Source: an uncultured Lachnospiraceae bacterium
GTDB lineage: Bacteria; Bacillota; Clostridia; Lachnospirales; Lachnospiraceae
Length of the DNA stretch: 64,000 nt
NCBI GenBank assembly: GCA_947164865.1
Contig: CAMUYA010000008.1
Location: forward strand, 39,240-103,239
Direction: 5' to 3'
The translations under genes were made by a program, and so were the position numbers. The notes under the pieces are model-generated. The model did not search any database. It saw only the letters and a program-made list of their open reading frames with translations, and had not been told where the DNA came from. This document shows positions 1-9,357 of the stretch, piece by piece; the first letter of the stretch is position 1; the number at the start of each line of letters is the position of its first letter.

Positions 1-107
1 GCCGAATCGCTAAGGCACTGAATTGCACGCTTAATATAGGTTTTATTTCAAAAGATTAAATGCCGCACTTAACAAATCATAGATCATACAGAAAACCATT
101 TTGTCTA

Positions 108-1400
108 TTACAGTCCATACCAGCCTATTCCTTCGTACTGCCAGCCGATGTTAACAAGATTATCTCGTTCTTTCTCACTCTGGGTATAATGGTGGGCACC
201 GCTTACTGCATTAGGGTTATACAGGCGATACAGTGCCTTACCTTCTGAAGTGGTACGCCATGCGATTCCTTCATCATTCCAGCCTGCCTCTATCAGATTA
301 GTACGTTCTTTTTCGCTTGTAGTATAATGATGATCTCCGGCATTTGGATTATATAGACGGTAAACAGGTGTTCCCTCTTCGGGAGCTATCCACCCTTCCC
401 CTTCCCATATCCATCCGGCATCAATGAGAGTATTTCCTTCTCGAATACTTCCGGTGTAAAAATGCTCACTATTATTTGGATTATAGAACCTGAACAGCAT
501 CACATAACCTTCCGGAACATTTTTACAATCATCTTCGGAAATATATGTTTTTTCATTCGAGCCATTCGATTGTTCCTCAGTCTCATTAAGATTTTCACCT
601 AATGACTGACTATCCATACCCTTTACATATAAAGTAGGGCGAACACCTAAGATCATAAAGAGATTTGTATTTATCTTGTAACCAACTCCTCCGTCAGGTT
701 GAACATAGCATACCGATTTTTCATCCCTACCCACGGTTCTTGTATACCAATAAGATCCGTTTTTTCCGATCACATCTGGGCTATATCCCCTTTTGGCAAA
801 AAAACTGTAATAGTCACCTGATGCAAACTTACTGACACTGGCTTTATGTTCTATTGCATAAGGAGTGGCATCAGTTATGAGTTCCTGGCTGTATCCGCTT
901 TTCAACTCATCGATCCAAGCATTTATACTAAAATACTTTTTTATTTCTTCTATGCTTAACAAAAAAACTTTATCCCACGTATCAGAGCATCCTTCTGTAT
1001 CATAATAAATATTTCCGTCATTAGTATTCAAAGTCTCAACTATCTTTATCTGATCTTCTCGTGAAAAAGCAGTATAGTAGAAATCCTCATTCAACCATTT
1101 TCTTAAGCTACAACTTTCCCAGGTTATTTCCTGAAGTTTATTGAGACTATTATCATTGTAATCTACACAGTCAAGAACATATTTGCTGGTTATAAGAGCC
1201 TTATCTCCATCCACATCCAACACTATCCACTCGATAGGTTCCTTTCCATTCGACAGATCATTATCCTGTTCATACTCTCCAAATGTAATAACATCTCCTA
1301 TGGAGGCAGCATAAGCTGTATTGTTTGAAAACACAAAGGATAATGCCACAACTACAATAAAAGTGATCCTATATAAGAATTTACTCAAATCAGTCTTCAT
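108..1400 (-). CDS. Secreted surface protein with DUF6273-like region and C-terminal DUF5648-type repeats
   Basis: 430 residues beginning with a Sec signal peptide (about 1-31, ending in AYAA). The middle part (about 33-260) starts with a GDVITFGEYEQ-like motif followed by an IEWIVL strand, which resembles the DUF6273 family of secreted Firmicute proteins. The last 130 residues hold three copies of a roughly 45-residue unit with the core YRLYNPN...HYT...E...L...GW, matching DUF5648, a presumed cell-surface or carbohydrate-contact module. The start is supported by AAAAGGAG six bases before ATG. No catalytic residues are recognised, so the role (adhesion or glycan contact) is inference. It lies alone, 67 bp downstream of the HTH gene. 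Confidence 0.75.
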   Translation of the reverse strand: MKTDLSKFLYRITFIVVVALSFVFSNNTAYAASIGDVITFGEYEQDNDLSNGKEPIEWIVLDVDGDKALITSKYVLDCVDYNDNSLNKLQEITWESCSLRKWLNEDFYYTAFSREDQIKIVETLNTNDGNIYYDTEGCSDTWDKVFLLSIEEIKKYFSINAWIDELKSGYSQELITDATPYAIEHKASVSKFASGDYYSFFAKRGYSPDVIGKNGSYWYTRTVGRDEKSVCYVQPDGGVGYKINTNLFMILGVRPTLYVKGMDSQSLGENLNETEEQSNGSNEKTYISEDDCKNVPEGYVMLFRFYNPNNSEHFYTGSIREGNTLIDAGWIWEGEGWIAPEEGTPVYRLYNPNAGDHHYTTSEKERTNLIEAGWNDEGIAWRTTSEGKALYRLYNPNAVSGAHHYTQSEKERDNLVNIGWQYEGIGWYGL

Positions 1401-1467
1401 TTTCTACTCCTTTTCTGATACCGAAAATACAATTTATACCTGCCTCCGTCAAAAAGATATCAAGGGA

Positions 1468-1932
1468 TTAATCCTGCAACCCACTGCTTCTGAGGGGCTC
1501 CTGCCCATAACTCTGAAGGGTTTCGTTTACTTCGATTATTCCGCCGGGTCGATTATTAATGCAGGTTATTATAAGAGCATCACGTTCTATTCTGGGATAA
1601 AGTTGCGGCATTCCATACAGCTTGAGTGCATGCTGAGTCTCATTATAATTCAGTCCGGCGGCATAGAACAACCTTAGCAGAACATCCCTTCTGCGGGTTT
1701 TCTTTTCACCAGAGAGAAGCTTGTAGCCATATTTCTCAGGAATATCGGCACGGACAAAAACATCCTTAAGAGATAGTTTCTTTTCGTCTATTAAATCCTT
1801 AAAGAAAATCTCGAACTGTTTTTCATTGTAAATGATTTCCTCTTTGTTTTCCTCGAGAAATCTGTCAAATTCCGAAATGCTTGTATTTCCGAGTATTTTA
1901 TCAAGTTCATCGGTTTTCTTTTTCATGAGCAT
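1468..1932 (-). CDS. Small helix-turn-helix protein, probable regulator
   Basis: 154 residues, no signal peptide or membrane segment. The central part (about 45-110) reads as an XRE-like helix-turn-helix (LSLKDVFVRADIPEKYGYKL then a basic KKTRRRDVLLRLFYAAGL). The N-terminal 40 residues are charged and may form a coiled coil. I recall similar small HTH proteins beside Ser/Thr kinases in Lachnospiraceae, and a degenerate kinase lies 1 kb away at 2965-4086, so a shared signalling role is inferred. The start is ATG at 1932 or 1926; neither has a strong ribosome site. DNA binding is not proven by sequence alone. Confidence 0.65.
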   Translation of the reverse strand: MLMKKKTDELDKILGNTSISEFDRFLEENKEEIIYNEKQFEIFFKDLIDEKKLSLKDVFVRADIPEKYGYKLLSGEKKTRRRDVLLRLFYAAGLNYNETQHALKLYGMPQLYPRIERDALIITCINNRPGGIIEVNETLQSYGQEPLRSSGLQD

Positions 1933-2033
1933 GCACCACTAACAAACAACGCTTAAATCAGCCGTATTCACTTCTTTACAATAGAATTATACATCATTTT
2001 CAATCGACATTTTCCCACTGCAGAGGGGGAACT

Positions 2034-2801
2034 TCATTTCACATAACGCAGCTGTCCGTTTTCTATATACGCTTTATATGTGGCATCATCGTAAGGATTG
2101 TAACAGTTCCCGTAGGCATTTAGCAGATTTTCAAAGATGCCCTCAAACACCTCGCCGGTTTTGTATTCTATCTTACCATTCCCAAACGGTTCACCATCCT
2201 TGAAGTCGCCTGTATAAGTGAAGCCCTGTTTAAATGAATGCATTACTCCGCTTATTTCATAATCATCAGAGTAATTCCCCTCAAAATAATAAAAATACGG
2301 ATAAAACTTTATTCCATTGCCGGAAAAATGTCCCGAATCCCACTCTCCAAAGTATGTCCACACAAGATACTTCTGCGTCTTCTCATCACCCTCATCCATA
2401 GTGATAAAATATCCATACTTCTCAGGCAGTCCATTCATTAATATTCCGTTATATTCACCTTTTTTAGTACCTGTTGCAAGATCCAGCGTAATCGGATAAT
2501 CCGCTACTATCTCCGCGCCTTCCGGTATGGCTCCCGAAGCCTTAAGCCGATCAATATTGCTGTTATACTCAAGAACGTACTCTGTTAGTTTCTCATAAGC
2601 TTCTTTGGAATACTGATCTCTCCTCATCAGATGCTGATATGCGAAGACAACACCAAATACTACTACACAAACAACAAGAATTATGACCGGTATCAACCAC
2701 CCTTTATTCTTTCTTTTTCTCTCCTTCGGAATTGCCAAATCCTCATAAGATGGTATTTCCGGGATGATCATTCCCCCTATCTCATCATCGTGACCGTTCA
2801 T
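2034..2801 (-). CDS. Single-pass membrane protein with MORN-like repeats
   Basis: 255 residues. About 30 charged cytoplasmic residues end in KERKRKNKG, then one transmembrane helix (about 34-54, IPVIILVVCVVVFGVVFAY), then an extracellular domain. The C-terminal half holds repeated G-x-x-x-x-G strands of the MORN type (YNGILMNGLPEKYG, FGEWDSGHFSGNG, YTGDFKDGEPFGNGKIEY, FEGIFENLLNAYGN). Ribosome site AAAGGG lies eight bases before ATG. It is divergent from the Ser/Thr kinase at 2965 with 163 bp between. MORN repeats usually bind lipids or proteins; a sensor or anchor role next to the kinase is inference. Confidence 0.65.
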   Translation of the reverse strand: MNGHDDEIGGMIIPEIPSYEDLAIPKERKRKNKGWLIPVIILVVCVVVFGVVFAYQHLMRRDQYSKEAYEKLTEYVLEYNSNIDRLKASGAIPEGAEIVADYPITLDLATGTKKGEYNGILMNGLPEKYGYFITMDEGDEKTQKYLVWTYFGEWDSGHFSGNGIKFYPYFYYFEGNYSDDYEISGVMHSFKQGFTYTGDFKDGEPFGNGKIEYKTGEVFEGIFENLLNAYGNCYNPYDDATYKAYIENGQLRYVK

Positions 2802-2964
2802 ATATCTATCCCTTTCAACTGATCGCTAAGGAAAACCTGTTAATTAAACACTACTCTTCTTTTAGCTTTACATCATCTGATTTTACCACTAAAATAAGAT
2901 GACGGTCAAAATTGTACTGATGATTGATTTATGATCATCGGATGGAGTTAACGAGGATAATCAA

Positions 2965-4086
2965 ATGAACATTAATTCCGAAATGATCCTGTCCTTTTAC
3001 AAAGAAATAGCCATTCTCGACAGGGAAGACACTATATCTGTAGTACAGAATACGCAAAATAATAAAATATATCTGAAAAAGACTCTTACAAACTATGATC
3101 CCGCTGTATATAAGCAACTCATGGATGCTCCTGTTAGCGGAATTCCACGGGTTTATGTGGCATGCGAAGAAAATGATTCCCTTATCGTAATCGAGGAATA
3201 CATTTCCGGCTTTACTCTCAGTGAAATCCTTGAGAAAAATGGGAAAATGCCTGAAGAGATCGCATTGGATCACGTAATACAGCTCTGCCGGATCGTTAAT
3301 AGACTCCATAGTGTCAAACCTCCCGTAATCCACCGTGACATAAAGCCTGAAAACCTGATCATCACATCTGATAACCGCGTGATCCTGATAGATCTTAACA
3401 CCTCAAAATTTGAAAAACCCTTGCAAAAGGTTGATACCAAGTTGCTAGGCACAATGGGCTATGCCGCCCCGGAACAATATGGTTTTGCCGCTTCAAACAG
3501 ACAGACTGATATTTACGCTATAGGCATTCTTTTAAACACAATGCTCACTTATGGTGAAAGCAATTCTTGCATAGCGTCAAAGCAGATAGGGCGGATCATT
3601 AAAAAATGTACCCAGCTTAATCCCGCTGACAGATACAATAATATAGATGATCTGGTCGAAGATCTTGAAAATGTACAATCTGACCGAATCACTTCCCAGA
3701 GCACTAGAAAGCCCAGACATTTCCGTGAATATCTTCCACCCGGATTCAGAAGTCTTACACCATGGCATATGATCGTGGCATCAGTTTATTACGGAGTTTC
3801 TTTTTACATTGCCTTTTTCTCGCCCATAATAAATAACAGATTGTTTATCAATTTCACCTACACGTGCACCAGATTTTTCCTCTTTGCCCTGTTTCTTCTT
3901 CCGGTTTTCGTTATTTGCGATTACCTGGAGATAAGAAATCTTATCCTCCTTTGCAGAAGCAACAAGAAAAGCAGGCGCGTAGTCGGCTGCCTGCTGCTTT
4001 TACTCTTGCTTGGTGTCGTTCTTGGTACTTTATACTTCTTTTCTCTTATGCTTTGCGTGGTTATGTATGAATTGATAAATCGCTGA
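2965..4086 (+). CDS. Membrane-anchored Ser/Thr protein kinase, degenerate
   Basis: 373 residues: a compact PknB-like kinase domain (about 10-235) and a C-terminal part with three or four hydrophobic helices (about 268-287, 305-325, 342-370). The catalytic loop HRDIKPENL (D125, N130) and the APEQYGF substrate loop are intact. The magnesium motif is DLN (143-145) instead of DFG, and the glycine-rich loop cannot be seen in the N-terminus; K38 or K39 may be the ATP lysine. No PASTA repeats occur. Ribosome site GAGG precedes ATG by eight bases. It converges with the ABC permease gene, 12 bp apart. Activity may be weak or altered; that is inference. Confidence 0.85.
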   Translation: MNINSEMILSFYKEIAILDREDTISVVQNTQNNKIYLKKTLTNYDPAVYKQLMDAPVSGIPRVYVACEENDSLIVIEEYISGFTLSEILEKNGKMPEEIALDHVIQLCRIVNRLHSVKPPVIHRDIKPENLIITSDNRVILIDLNTSKFEKPLQKVDTKLLGTMGYAAPEQYGFAASNRQTDIYAIGILLNTMLTYGESNSCIASKQIGRIIKKCTQLNPADRYNNIDDLVEDLENVQSDRITSQSTRKPRHFREYLPPGFRSLTPWHMIVASVYYGVSFYIAFFSPIINNRLFINFTYTCTRFFLFALFLLPVFVICDYLEIRNLILLCRSNKKSRRVVGCLLLLLLLGVVLGTLYFFSLMLCVVMYELINR

Positions 4087-4098
4087 CAGCTTTCTCCA

Positions 4099-5313
4099 CT
4101 ACGACCTGAGTGCATCGATGGGAGTCATGCGGGCTGCCTTTCTGGCGGGGTAGAGGCCGAAGAACACGCCGATACCCATGGAAAACGCTGCAACTCCCAG
4201 CATGAAAAAGATATTAAAGGAAGGTGCGATCTCCATTCCTGCTGCCGTCTTAACGATAAGGCTTGCCAGCAGCGAAAAGCCGTATCCCAGAAGGATACCT
4301 ATCACTCCTCCCATAAGCGATATCATTCCGGATTCTATCAAAAACTGCCAGAGGATCGATGATGTTCTGGCTCCGAGGGACTTTCTGATCCCGATCTCGC
4401 GGGTTCTCTCCGTAACGGATACAAGCATGATGTTCATTACCCCGACTCCGCCGACAAAAAGCGATATCCCTGCGACAAGCATCACGAATGCGGTGATCGC
4501 GGTGAGGATTGTCGAAAAGCTTGAAATACTGGAGCTGAGCTCGTATGTTTTGACAGTATCACTGCCTCTCTCATTCATGGATGCTTCTATAAAGCGCCTT
4601 CCTTTGGCGGACATTTCTGCCACATTATCCGGCGAATCGACAAATATGACTGCATCGGAAACAAGGTCAAGATCTGCTCCGAACATATCCCTTGTCACTG
4701 TTGATGGGATCTCTACAGAATAACCCGAAGTACCGGTAAGCAGATTTCCTATGGTGGAAGAGGCTTTTCTCACTCCTACCACCCTAAGGACAAAATCCCT
4801 TCCGTAAGCGGTTATCTCAAGCCTCTCGCCGACTGCATCCTCTTTTCCGAAAAGTGCCTTCGCTCCCGCGGTATCAATAACGCAGACCATATCTCCCTCA
4901 TTCCACTGCTCCCCACTGAAATATGTTCCGTAAAGTATCTCGGCGGAATTATTCTTTTCAAGGTCGGTCCTGCCCGAGCGGACCATGACCTTCTCTTCCT
5001 TTCTGCCCCGCACAACACTACCGTTAAAGGCATATATCTCGGTGAATCCCGTAATGTGATCATACTTTTCGCAGAGCGTCTCAATGGTAGAAACAGGAAT
5101 ACGTTTTGTTCCCATCGTATATACTTCAAAGTTGGAGCCTATGATCCCGTTAAGAGATCCCGAGATCCAGTTTTTGACACCGTTACCTATGGACATTACG
5201 GCCACCACGGAAGATATCCCTATAATGATTCCGAGCATGGTGAGGAAAGCCCGGACTTTGTTCGAGCGAATATTAAAAAATGCCATTTTCCAATATTCAA
5301 AAAACTTTCCCAT
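4099..5313 (-). CDS. MacB-like ABC transporter permease (second of two)
   Basis: 404 residues with MacB architecture: TM1 near 18-42, an extracytoplasmic MacB-PCD domain (about 50-250), then an FtsX domain with three helices (about 270-400). The conserved NIMLVSVTERTREIGIRKSLGA segment and the ending GLYPARKAARMTPIDALR are typical. The ATPase is a separate gene upstream. It follows its paralogue at 5333-6586 by 19 bp, with GGGAG ahead of ATG, and is the last gene of the four-gene operon ATPase - adaptor - permease - permease. Substrate unknown; macrolide or peptide export is family knowledge only. Confidence 0.9.
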   Translation of the reverse strand: MGKFFEYWKMAFFNIRSNKVRAFLTMLGIIIGISSVVAVMSIGNGVKNWISGSLNGIIGSNFEVYTMGTKRIPVSTIETLCEKYDHITGFTEIYAFNGSVVRGRKEEKVMVRSGRTDLEKNNSAEILYGTYFSGEQWNEGDMVCVIDTAGAKALFGKEDAVGERLEITAYGRDFVLRVVGVRKASSTIGNLLTGTSGYSVEIPSTVTRDMFGADLDLVSDAVIFVDSPDNVAEMSAKGRRFIEASMNERGSDTVKTYELSSSISSFSTILTAITAFVMLVAGISLFVGGVGVMNIMLVSVTERTREIGIRKSLGARTSSILWQFLIESGMISLMGGVIGILLGYGFSLLASLIVKTAAGMEIAPSFNIFFMLGVAAFSMGIGVFFGLYPARKAARMTPIDALRS

Positions 5314-5332
5314 TCTGATAATAACTCCCGTG

Positions 5333-6586
5333 TTATTCCTGTCTGAGGGCTTCTATAGGGCTCAGCTTTGCAGCCTTCCTTGCCGGATATATTCCGAAGA
5401 ATATACCTATCGCGGTAGAAAAAGCAGTGATCAAAAATACTGTGAGTGCATTTATCTGAGCCACGATCTCCATGCCTGCCACCTTTGAAATGATAAAGCA
5501 GATGAGCTCTCCTCCCAGATATCCGAACAAAAGACCGAATATTCCTCCCAGAAATGTGAGAAGTGCCGCTTCTGCAAGAAACTGGATGATGATGGATGAA
5601 GTGCGGGCTCCCAGCGCCTTCCTTATACCTATCTCCCGCGTTCTTTCCGTCACTGACACCAGCATTATATTCATTACTCCCACACCGCCTACGCCAAGTG
5701 ATATGGCAGCGACAAAAGCGATAAAAATGGTTATGTAATTTACGATCTTCATGATACTGTCGAGATATGAGGTGAAAGAGATATAATTGATCTTTTCCTG
5801 ACCGCGCATATTCTTCTTTGCTTCAAGGTAAACGATGATCTTTCTGACAGTATCCTCCGCGTCCTTTACTGAATCGGACATGAAAAGAACCTGAAGAAAT
5901 GAAGCATCATCATCCCCGCTGATCTGCCTGTACAGAGTATAAGGCATCTCGAATTCCACTTCATCTTCCATATATGTCAGATTGTAGAGTTCCGAATCCG
6001 ATCTGTCCCTGACTCCTACCACGCGGAGCTCACGCGATACTCCGTCAAGCTCGAAGGTAAAGGTCTGACCCACAACATCCGTGTGACCGAAAAGATTTCT
6101 TGCAGAATTATAATTCAGCACACATACAGGAGATGCCGATTCATATTCTTCATCGGTAAAATATCTTCCTGCCGCGTACCCCTGGGGCTTCTGAGATTCA
6201 TAGGTCTCGTTGACCGCATAGTAATATGCCGTCTTTTCGCCTTTAAGAGAATATGCCTTGCCATATCCAGCCTCCTCCATTGAGAAAGTCTTTATATGGG
6301 GAAAACTCTCTCTTATGGCATCTATCTCCTCGGGGGTGATAGCTGCCTCAGGATAGACTTCGGTTATAGCCATCCCCTGTATCTTACCGGCAGTGATATA
6401 TGTCTGACCTCCGAAAGCGGAATCCAGCTGTCCCGATATGGAACCTTTTACTCCGTTTCCGACAGATACTATCATTATTACCGAACCGATTCCGATAATG
6501 ATGCCGAACATGGTCAGGATCGAACGCATCTTGTTGTCGAGTATGCTCTTTATTGATATTTTCAGATACTCAAGAAACTGTCCCAT
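5333..6586 (-). CDS. MacB-like ABC transporter permease (first of two)
   Basis: 417 residues, same layout as its neighbour: TM1 about 17-42, extracytoplasmic domain about 45-265, C-terminal FtsX domain with three helices. It shares the SVTERTREIGIRKALGA loop (expected to contact the ATPase) and the PARKAAKLSPIEALR end. It begins 30 bp after the adaptor gene. Two non-identical permeases in one operon suggest a heterodimeric channel with two copies of the single ATPase. The ribosome site before ATG is weak (AGGGA at long spacing), so translation may be coupled to the upstream gene. Confidence 0.9.
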   Translation of the reverse strand: MGQFLEYLKISIKSILDNKMRSILTMFGIIIGIGSVIMIVSVGNGVKGSISGQLDSAFGGQTYITAGKIQGMAITEVYPEAAITPEEIDAIRESFPHIKTFSMEEAGYGKAYSLKGEKTAYYYAVNETYESQKPQGYAAGRYFTDEEYESASPVCVLNYNSARNLFGHTDVVGQTFTFELDGVSRELRVVGVRDRSDSELYNLTYMEDEVEFEMPYTLYRQISGDDDASFLQVLFMSDSVKDAEDTVRKIIVYLEAKKNMRGQEKINYISFTSYLDSIMKIVNYITIFIAFVAAISLGVGGVGVMNIMLVSVTERTREIGIRKALGARTSSIIIQFLAEAALLTFLGGIFGLLFGYLGGELICFIISKVAGMEIVAQINALTVFLITAFSTAIGIFFGIYPARKAAKLSPIEALRQE

Positions 6587-6616
6587 TTATTCTTGATTTC
6601 CCTGCTGTTCTTCAGA

Positions 6617-8530
6617 TTACTGTCCTTCAGATTGCTGCTCTTCAGGCTGTTCTTCAGTCTTATTCTCAGACTTATTATCAGTCTGTTCTTCAGACTGTCC
6701 GTCAGACTGCACTTTTGCCTGCTCTTCCTGCTCTTCCTGCGCTTTCTCCGACTGTTCTTCCTGCAGTTTAGCGGCTGCCGCGGTTATATAATCCATAGAT
6801 TCGGGAGATACCATGGCCGGACTTCCCTCGCTGATGGTTCCCGAATATGTGGTAACTATGATGTCACTCTCATCGATACCGCTCTTTATCTCTATGAAAA
6901 GATCTGAGCTTGCGCCGGTTTCCACATACTTTTTACCGATGATAAAAGTTGTCGGGTCGATGGTGAATACAAATTCTCCGATATTATCGACGTTTACCGC
7001 CTCCACGGGAACCTGCAGGCAATCCTCTATGCAGGCGGTGGTGATGGTACATTTTACCTCGAGGCCGAGGAACATATCATCATCCGGATCGTCGATCCCG
7101 ACCGTTACTGCCACCTGGGAACTTCCGTTGGAATTGGTGGTAACGACTCTGTTTATCATCTCCACTTTTCCTTTGTATTCCCTGCCGAGCATCTTGATCA
7201 CAGCGGGCTGGCCCAATGCAATGCTCTCAAGATCCGACTTGTTCACACCTATGTTGACATGCAGATCGTCAAGGCTTGAAAGAGTAGCCAGAGGCGTGGC
7301 TGCAGTGGTCGTATCATCCTTTGTGTAATTGAGCACGGTGATAACGCCGTCAAACGGAGCTACCAGGCCGTTCTCGAATTCAATGAGATTTTCGTAAGTC
7401 TTATCGTTCTGCATCTCTGCCAGCTCATCATTCAGGTCGAGATTTTCTCTGTCAAATGAGTTGGTAACCGTACCCTCAAGGGATCTGACTTCCGCCTCGG
7501 CACTCTGCTTTTCCGCCTTATATTCCGCAAGCAGGCTGCTGGCATCGTTGAGGGCCTTCTGGTTATTGTATGCTTCGGCCGACATGCTCAGCATATTGAG
7601 CTGATTGGTAAGCCCCGTGATAGTGCTCTGCAGCTGATAAACGGTATCGTTATATTCCTTTATCCACTTTTTGTCGTCCTCGGATTGTTCGTATCCTATA
7701 GCCGTGAGCTCCGAGAGCTTTTCTTTGTTGTTGTACTGGTAATCCGAGAGGACCTGCTGATAGTAATTGATCGAACCCTGGATCTCGGCGGACTGGTACG
7801 CTTTATTGTCACTGACATCGGCGGTGAGCTGATCGACAACCTGCTGCTGGGCAGTCACGAGCTGGGTATATTTATAAACTTTTGATCTCGCCGCAGAAAG
7901 CCTGTTATCGGCATCTTCGATCTTGGCTTCCGAGCTCTGATAATTATTCTCCGAGATCTGTTTGTTGATCTCGGCGGTACGGAGCTCTCTCGCATATGAA
8001 TCGGCATCAAAGGAAAGCACAGTATCGCCCTTTTTTACGAAGCTTCCGGTCGGCAGGCAGTCGCTTATGAGAAGGTTTGCCGGGGCAAAGTAATGGATAG
8101 TCTTTTCGCTTTCTATGATCCCGCTGATGGTGAGTTCGCTCGTAAGGGTGCCCCTTGTGGCAGTTCCAAGCGTTACGGTACCGCTGAGCATGTTTTTCAT
8201 CTTATGATTGGCATATGCCACAAGGCCCACTATCGAAAGGACCACTGCGCCGACCACGCTGAATACGACTATGAGTGTGGTCTTTTTCTTCTTTTTCTTT
8301 TTCTTGATGGCAAGCTTTTCCTGCGCAGTAAGCTCAGCAGGTTCCTTCCTTGCTGCTTTCCTCATCTTTCCCGCTTTTTCCTTCTTTCCCTTTGTTTGTT
8401 TGTCGGGAAGCCCGGTGTTGGTTTCTTCAGGTGTTCCTCCAATGGCTTCTGCGGTTGTTTCTGTAGTTGTTTCTGCAGGTGTTTCCTCAGTTGTTTGCTG
8501 CAGCTTCTTCTCTTGCTCTGTCGAGTTCAT
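6617..8530 (-). CDS. MacA/HlyD-type efflux adaptor (membrane fusion protein)
   Basis: 637 residues from the chosen start. The charged, Thr/Glu-rich cytoplasmic tail ends in a run of eight lysines just before the single transmembrane helix (TLIVVFSVVGAVVLSIVGLV). After it come a lipoyl-like half motif (FVKKGDTVLSFD), a long coiled-coil hairpin (about 200-360), the second lipoyl half (NGLVAPFDGVITVLNY) and a beta-barrel domain. The last 50 residues are a Glu/Gln/Ser-rich tail without predicted fold. The start is unclear: ATG codons at 8593, 8575 and 8530 are all in frame and all lie inside the upstream ATPase gene; I chose 8530 because the overlap is smallest (44 bp). In this Gram-positive setting it probably links ATPase-permease activity to the wall. 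Confidence 0.85.
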   Translation of the reverse strand: MNSTEQEKKLQQTTEETPAETTTETTAEAIGGTPEETNTGLPDKQTKGKKEKAGKMRKAARKEPAELTAQEKLAIKKKKKKKKTTLIVVFSVVGAVVLSIVGLVAYANHKMKNMLSGTVTLGTATRGTLTSELTISGIIESEKTIHYFAPANLLISDCLPTGSFVKKGDTVLSFDADSYARELRTAEINKQISENNYQSSEAKIEDADNRLSAARSKVYKYTQLVTAQQQVVDQLTADVSDNKAYQSAEIQGSINYYQQVLSDYQYNNKEKLSELTAIGYEQSEDDKKWIKEYNDTVYQLQSTITGLTNQLNMLSMSAEAYNNQKALNDASSLLAEYKAEKQSAEAEVRSLEGTVTNSFDRENLDLNDELAEMQNDKTYENLIEFENGLVAPFDGVITVLNYTKDDTTTAATPLATLSSLDDLHVNIGVNKSDLESIALGQPAVIKMLGREYKGKVEMINRVVTTNSNGSSQVAVTVGIDDPDDDMFLGLEVKCTITTACIEDCLQVPVEAVNVDNIGEFVFTIDPTTFIIGKKYVETGASSDLFIEIKSGIDESDIIVTTYSGTISEGSPAMVSPESMDYITAAAAKLQEEQSEKAQEEQEEQAKVQSDGQSEEQTDNKSENKTEEQPEEQQSEGQ

Positions 8531-9245
8531 CTCTGATACTGTTTTCTCCGCGTTTACCGTCTTCGTTTTTCTCATCTTTGTATATTTCTCCATCCATAAT
8601 ATGTATGATCCTTTCGGCTTTTGCCGCTATTGTAGGATCGTGGGTTATTATGATCACCGTGTGGCCTTCATCATGAAGGCCTTTAAGTATCTCCAGTATC
8701 TCAACGCTCGAGTGGGAATCGAGGTTTCCCGTAGGTTCATCCGCCAGGATTATCGGCGGAGCCTGTGCTATAGCCCTCGCTATCGCCACACGTTGCTGCT
8801 GACCTCCCGACATTTCTGATGGCTTGTGCTTCATCCGCTTTTCAAGCCCAACCTTTTTGAGAGCGGTAACTGCCAGTTCCGCCCGCTTTGCTTTGGGTAC
8901 TCCCCGGTATATCAGGGGCAGCTCCACATTTTCCTGCGCGGTCAGAGCAGGTATCAGGTTGAACCCTTGAAAGATAAATCCTATCTCTCTGTTCCTTATA
9001 TCCGAAAGCTCGTCATCAAGCATCTCTGCCACATCTTTGCCGTGCAGATGATATGAACCTGAAGTCGGAACATCAAGACAGCCCAGCATGTTCATCAGAG
9101 TGGATTTGCCCGAACCGGACTGTCCGATTATGGCGACGAATTCCTTTTCTCCGATTGAAAGTGAGACATGATTCAAAGCTCTCACCTCGTTTTCACCGGG
9201 ATTATATACTTTACAGATGTCTTCTATCTCTATAAGTGCCGGCAT
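8487..9245 (-). CDS. MacB/LolD-type ABC transporter ATPase
   Basis: 252 residues. Walker A GQSGSGKS, Q-loop FQGFNL, signature MSGGQQQRVAIARAIA, Walker B IILADEPTGNLD and H-loop IITHD are all intact, as in the LolD/MacB export ATPases. A longer frame upstream is open, but the start at 9245 has GAGG ten bases before ATG and gives the usual N-terminus (MPALIEIEDICKVY). The C-terminal 30 residues are a charged extension that overlaps the start of the adaptor gene out of frame. It is the first gene of the efflux operon; a candidate promoter with direct repeats lies 110-165 bp upstream. Confidence 0.95.
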   Translation of the reverse strand: MPALIEIEDICKVYNPGENEVRALNHVSLSIGEKEFVAIIGQSGSGKSTLMNMLGCLDVPTSGSYHLHGKDVAEMLDDELSDIRNREIGFIFQGFNLIPALTAQENVELPLIYRGVPKAKRAELAVTALKKVGLEKRMKHKPSEMSGGQQQRVAIARAIAQAPPIILADEPTGNLDSHSSVEILEILKGLHDEGHTVIIITHDPTIAAKAERIIHIMDGEIYKDEKNEDGKRGENSIRDELDRAREEAAANN

Positions 9246-9312
9246 TTTTGTTATTCCTCTCGAATTCAAATGATACCTGTATGCACAGAACAAGGTATCG
9301 TTTGTTTCTCTT

Positions 9313-9328
9313 TGCGCATCGATGCGCA
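9313..9328 (-). repeat. 16-bp perfect palindrome in the leader of the efflux operon
   Basis: TGCGCATCGATGCGCA is fully self-complementary. It lies between the candidate -10 box (9358-9363) and the ATPase start (9245), so it would be inside the 5' leader. It could be an RNA hairpin or a protein-binding site; function is unknown. Confidence 0.5.
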
Positions 9329-9357
9329 GTCCTAAGCCTGCATCATCTTTACCGATG

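Noticed and set aside
60..248. Short plus-strand frame at the left edge
   Set aside because: Antisense to the conserved repeats of the first secreted protein, without ribosome site or homology.
1986..1991. Promoter of the small HTH gene
   Set aside because: A perfect TATAAT is present on the minus strand, but no -35 or extended -10 element is at the right distance.
4178..4723. Plus-strand open frame of 181 codons
   Set aside because: Antisense to the conserved FtsX domain of the ABC permease.
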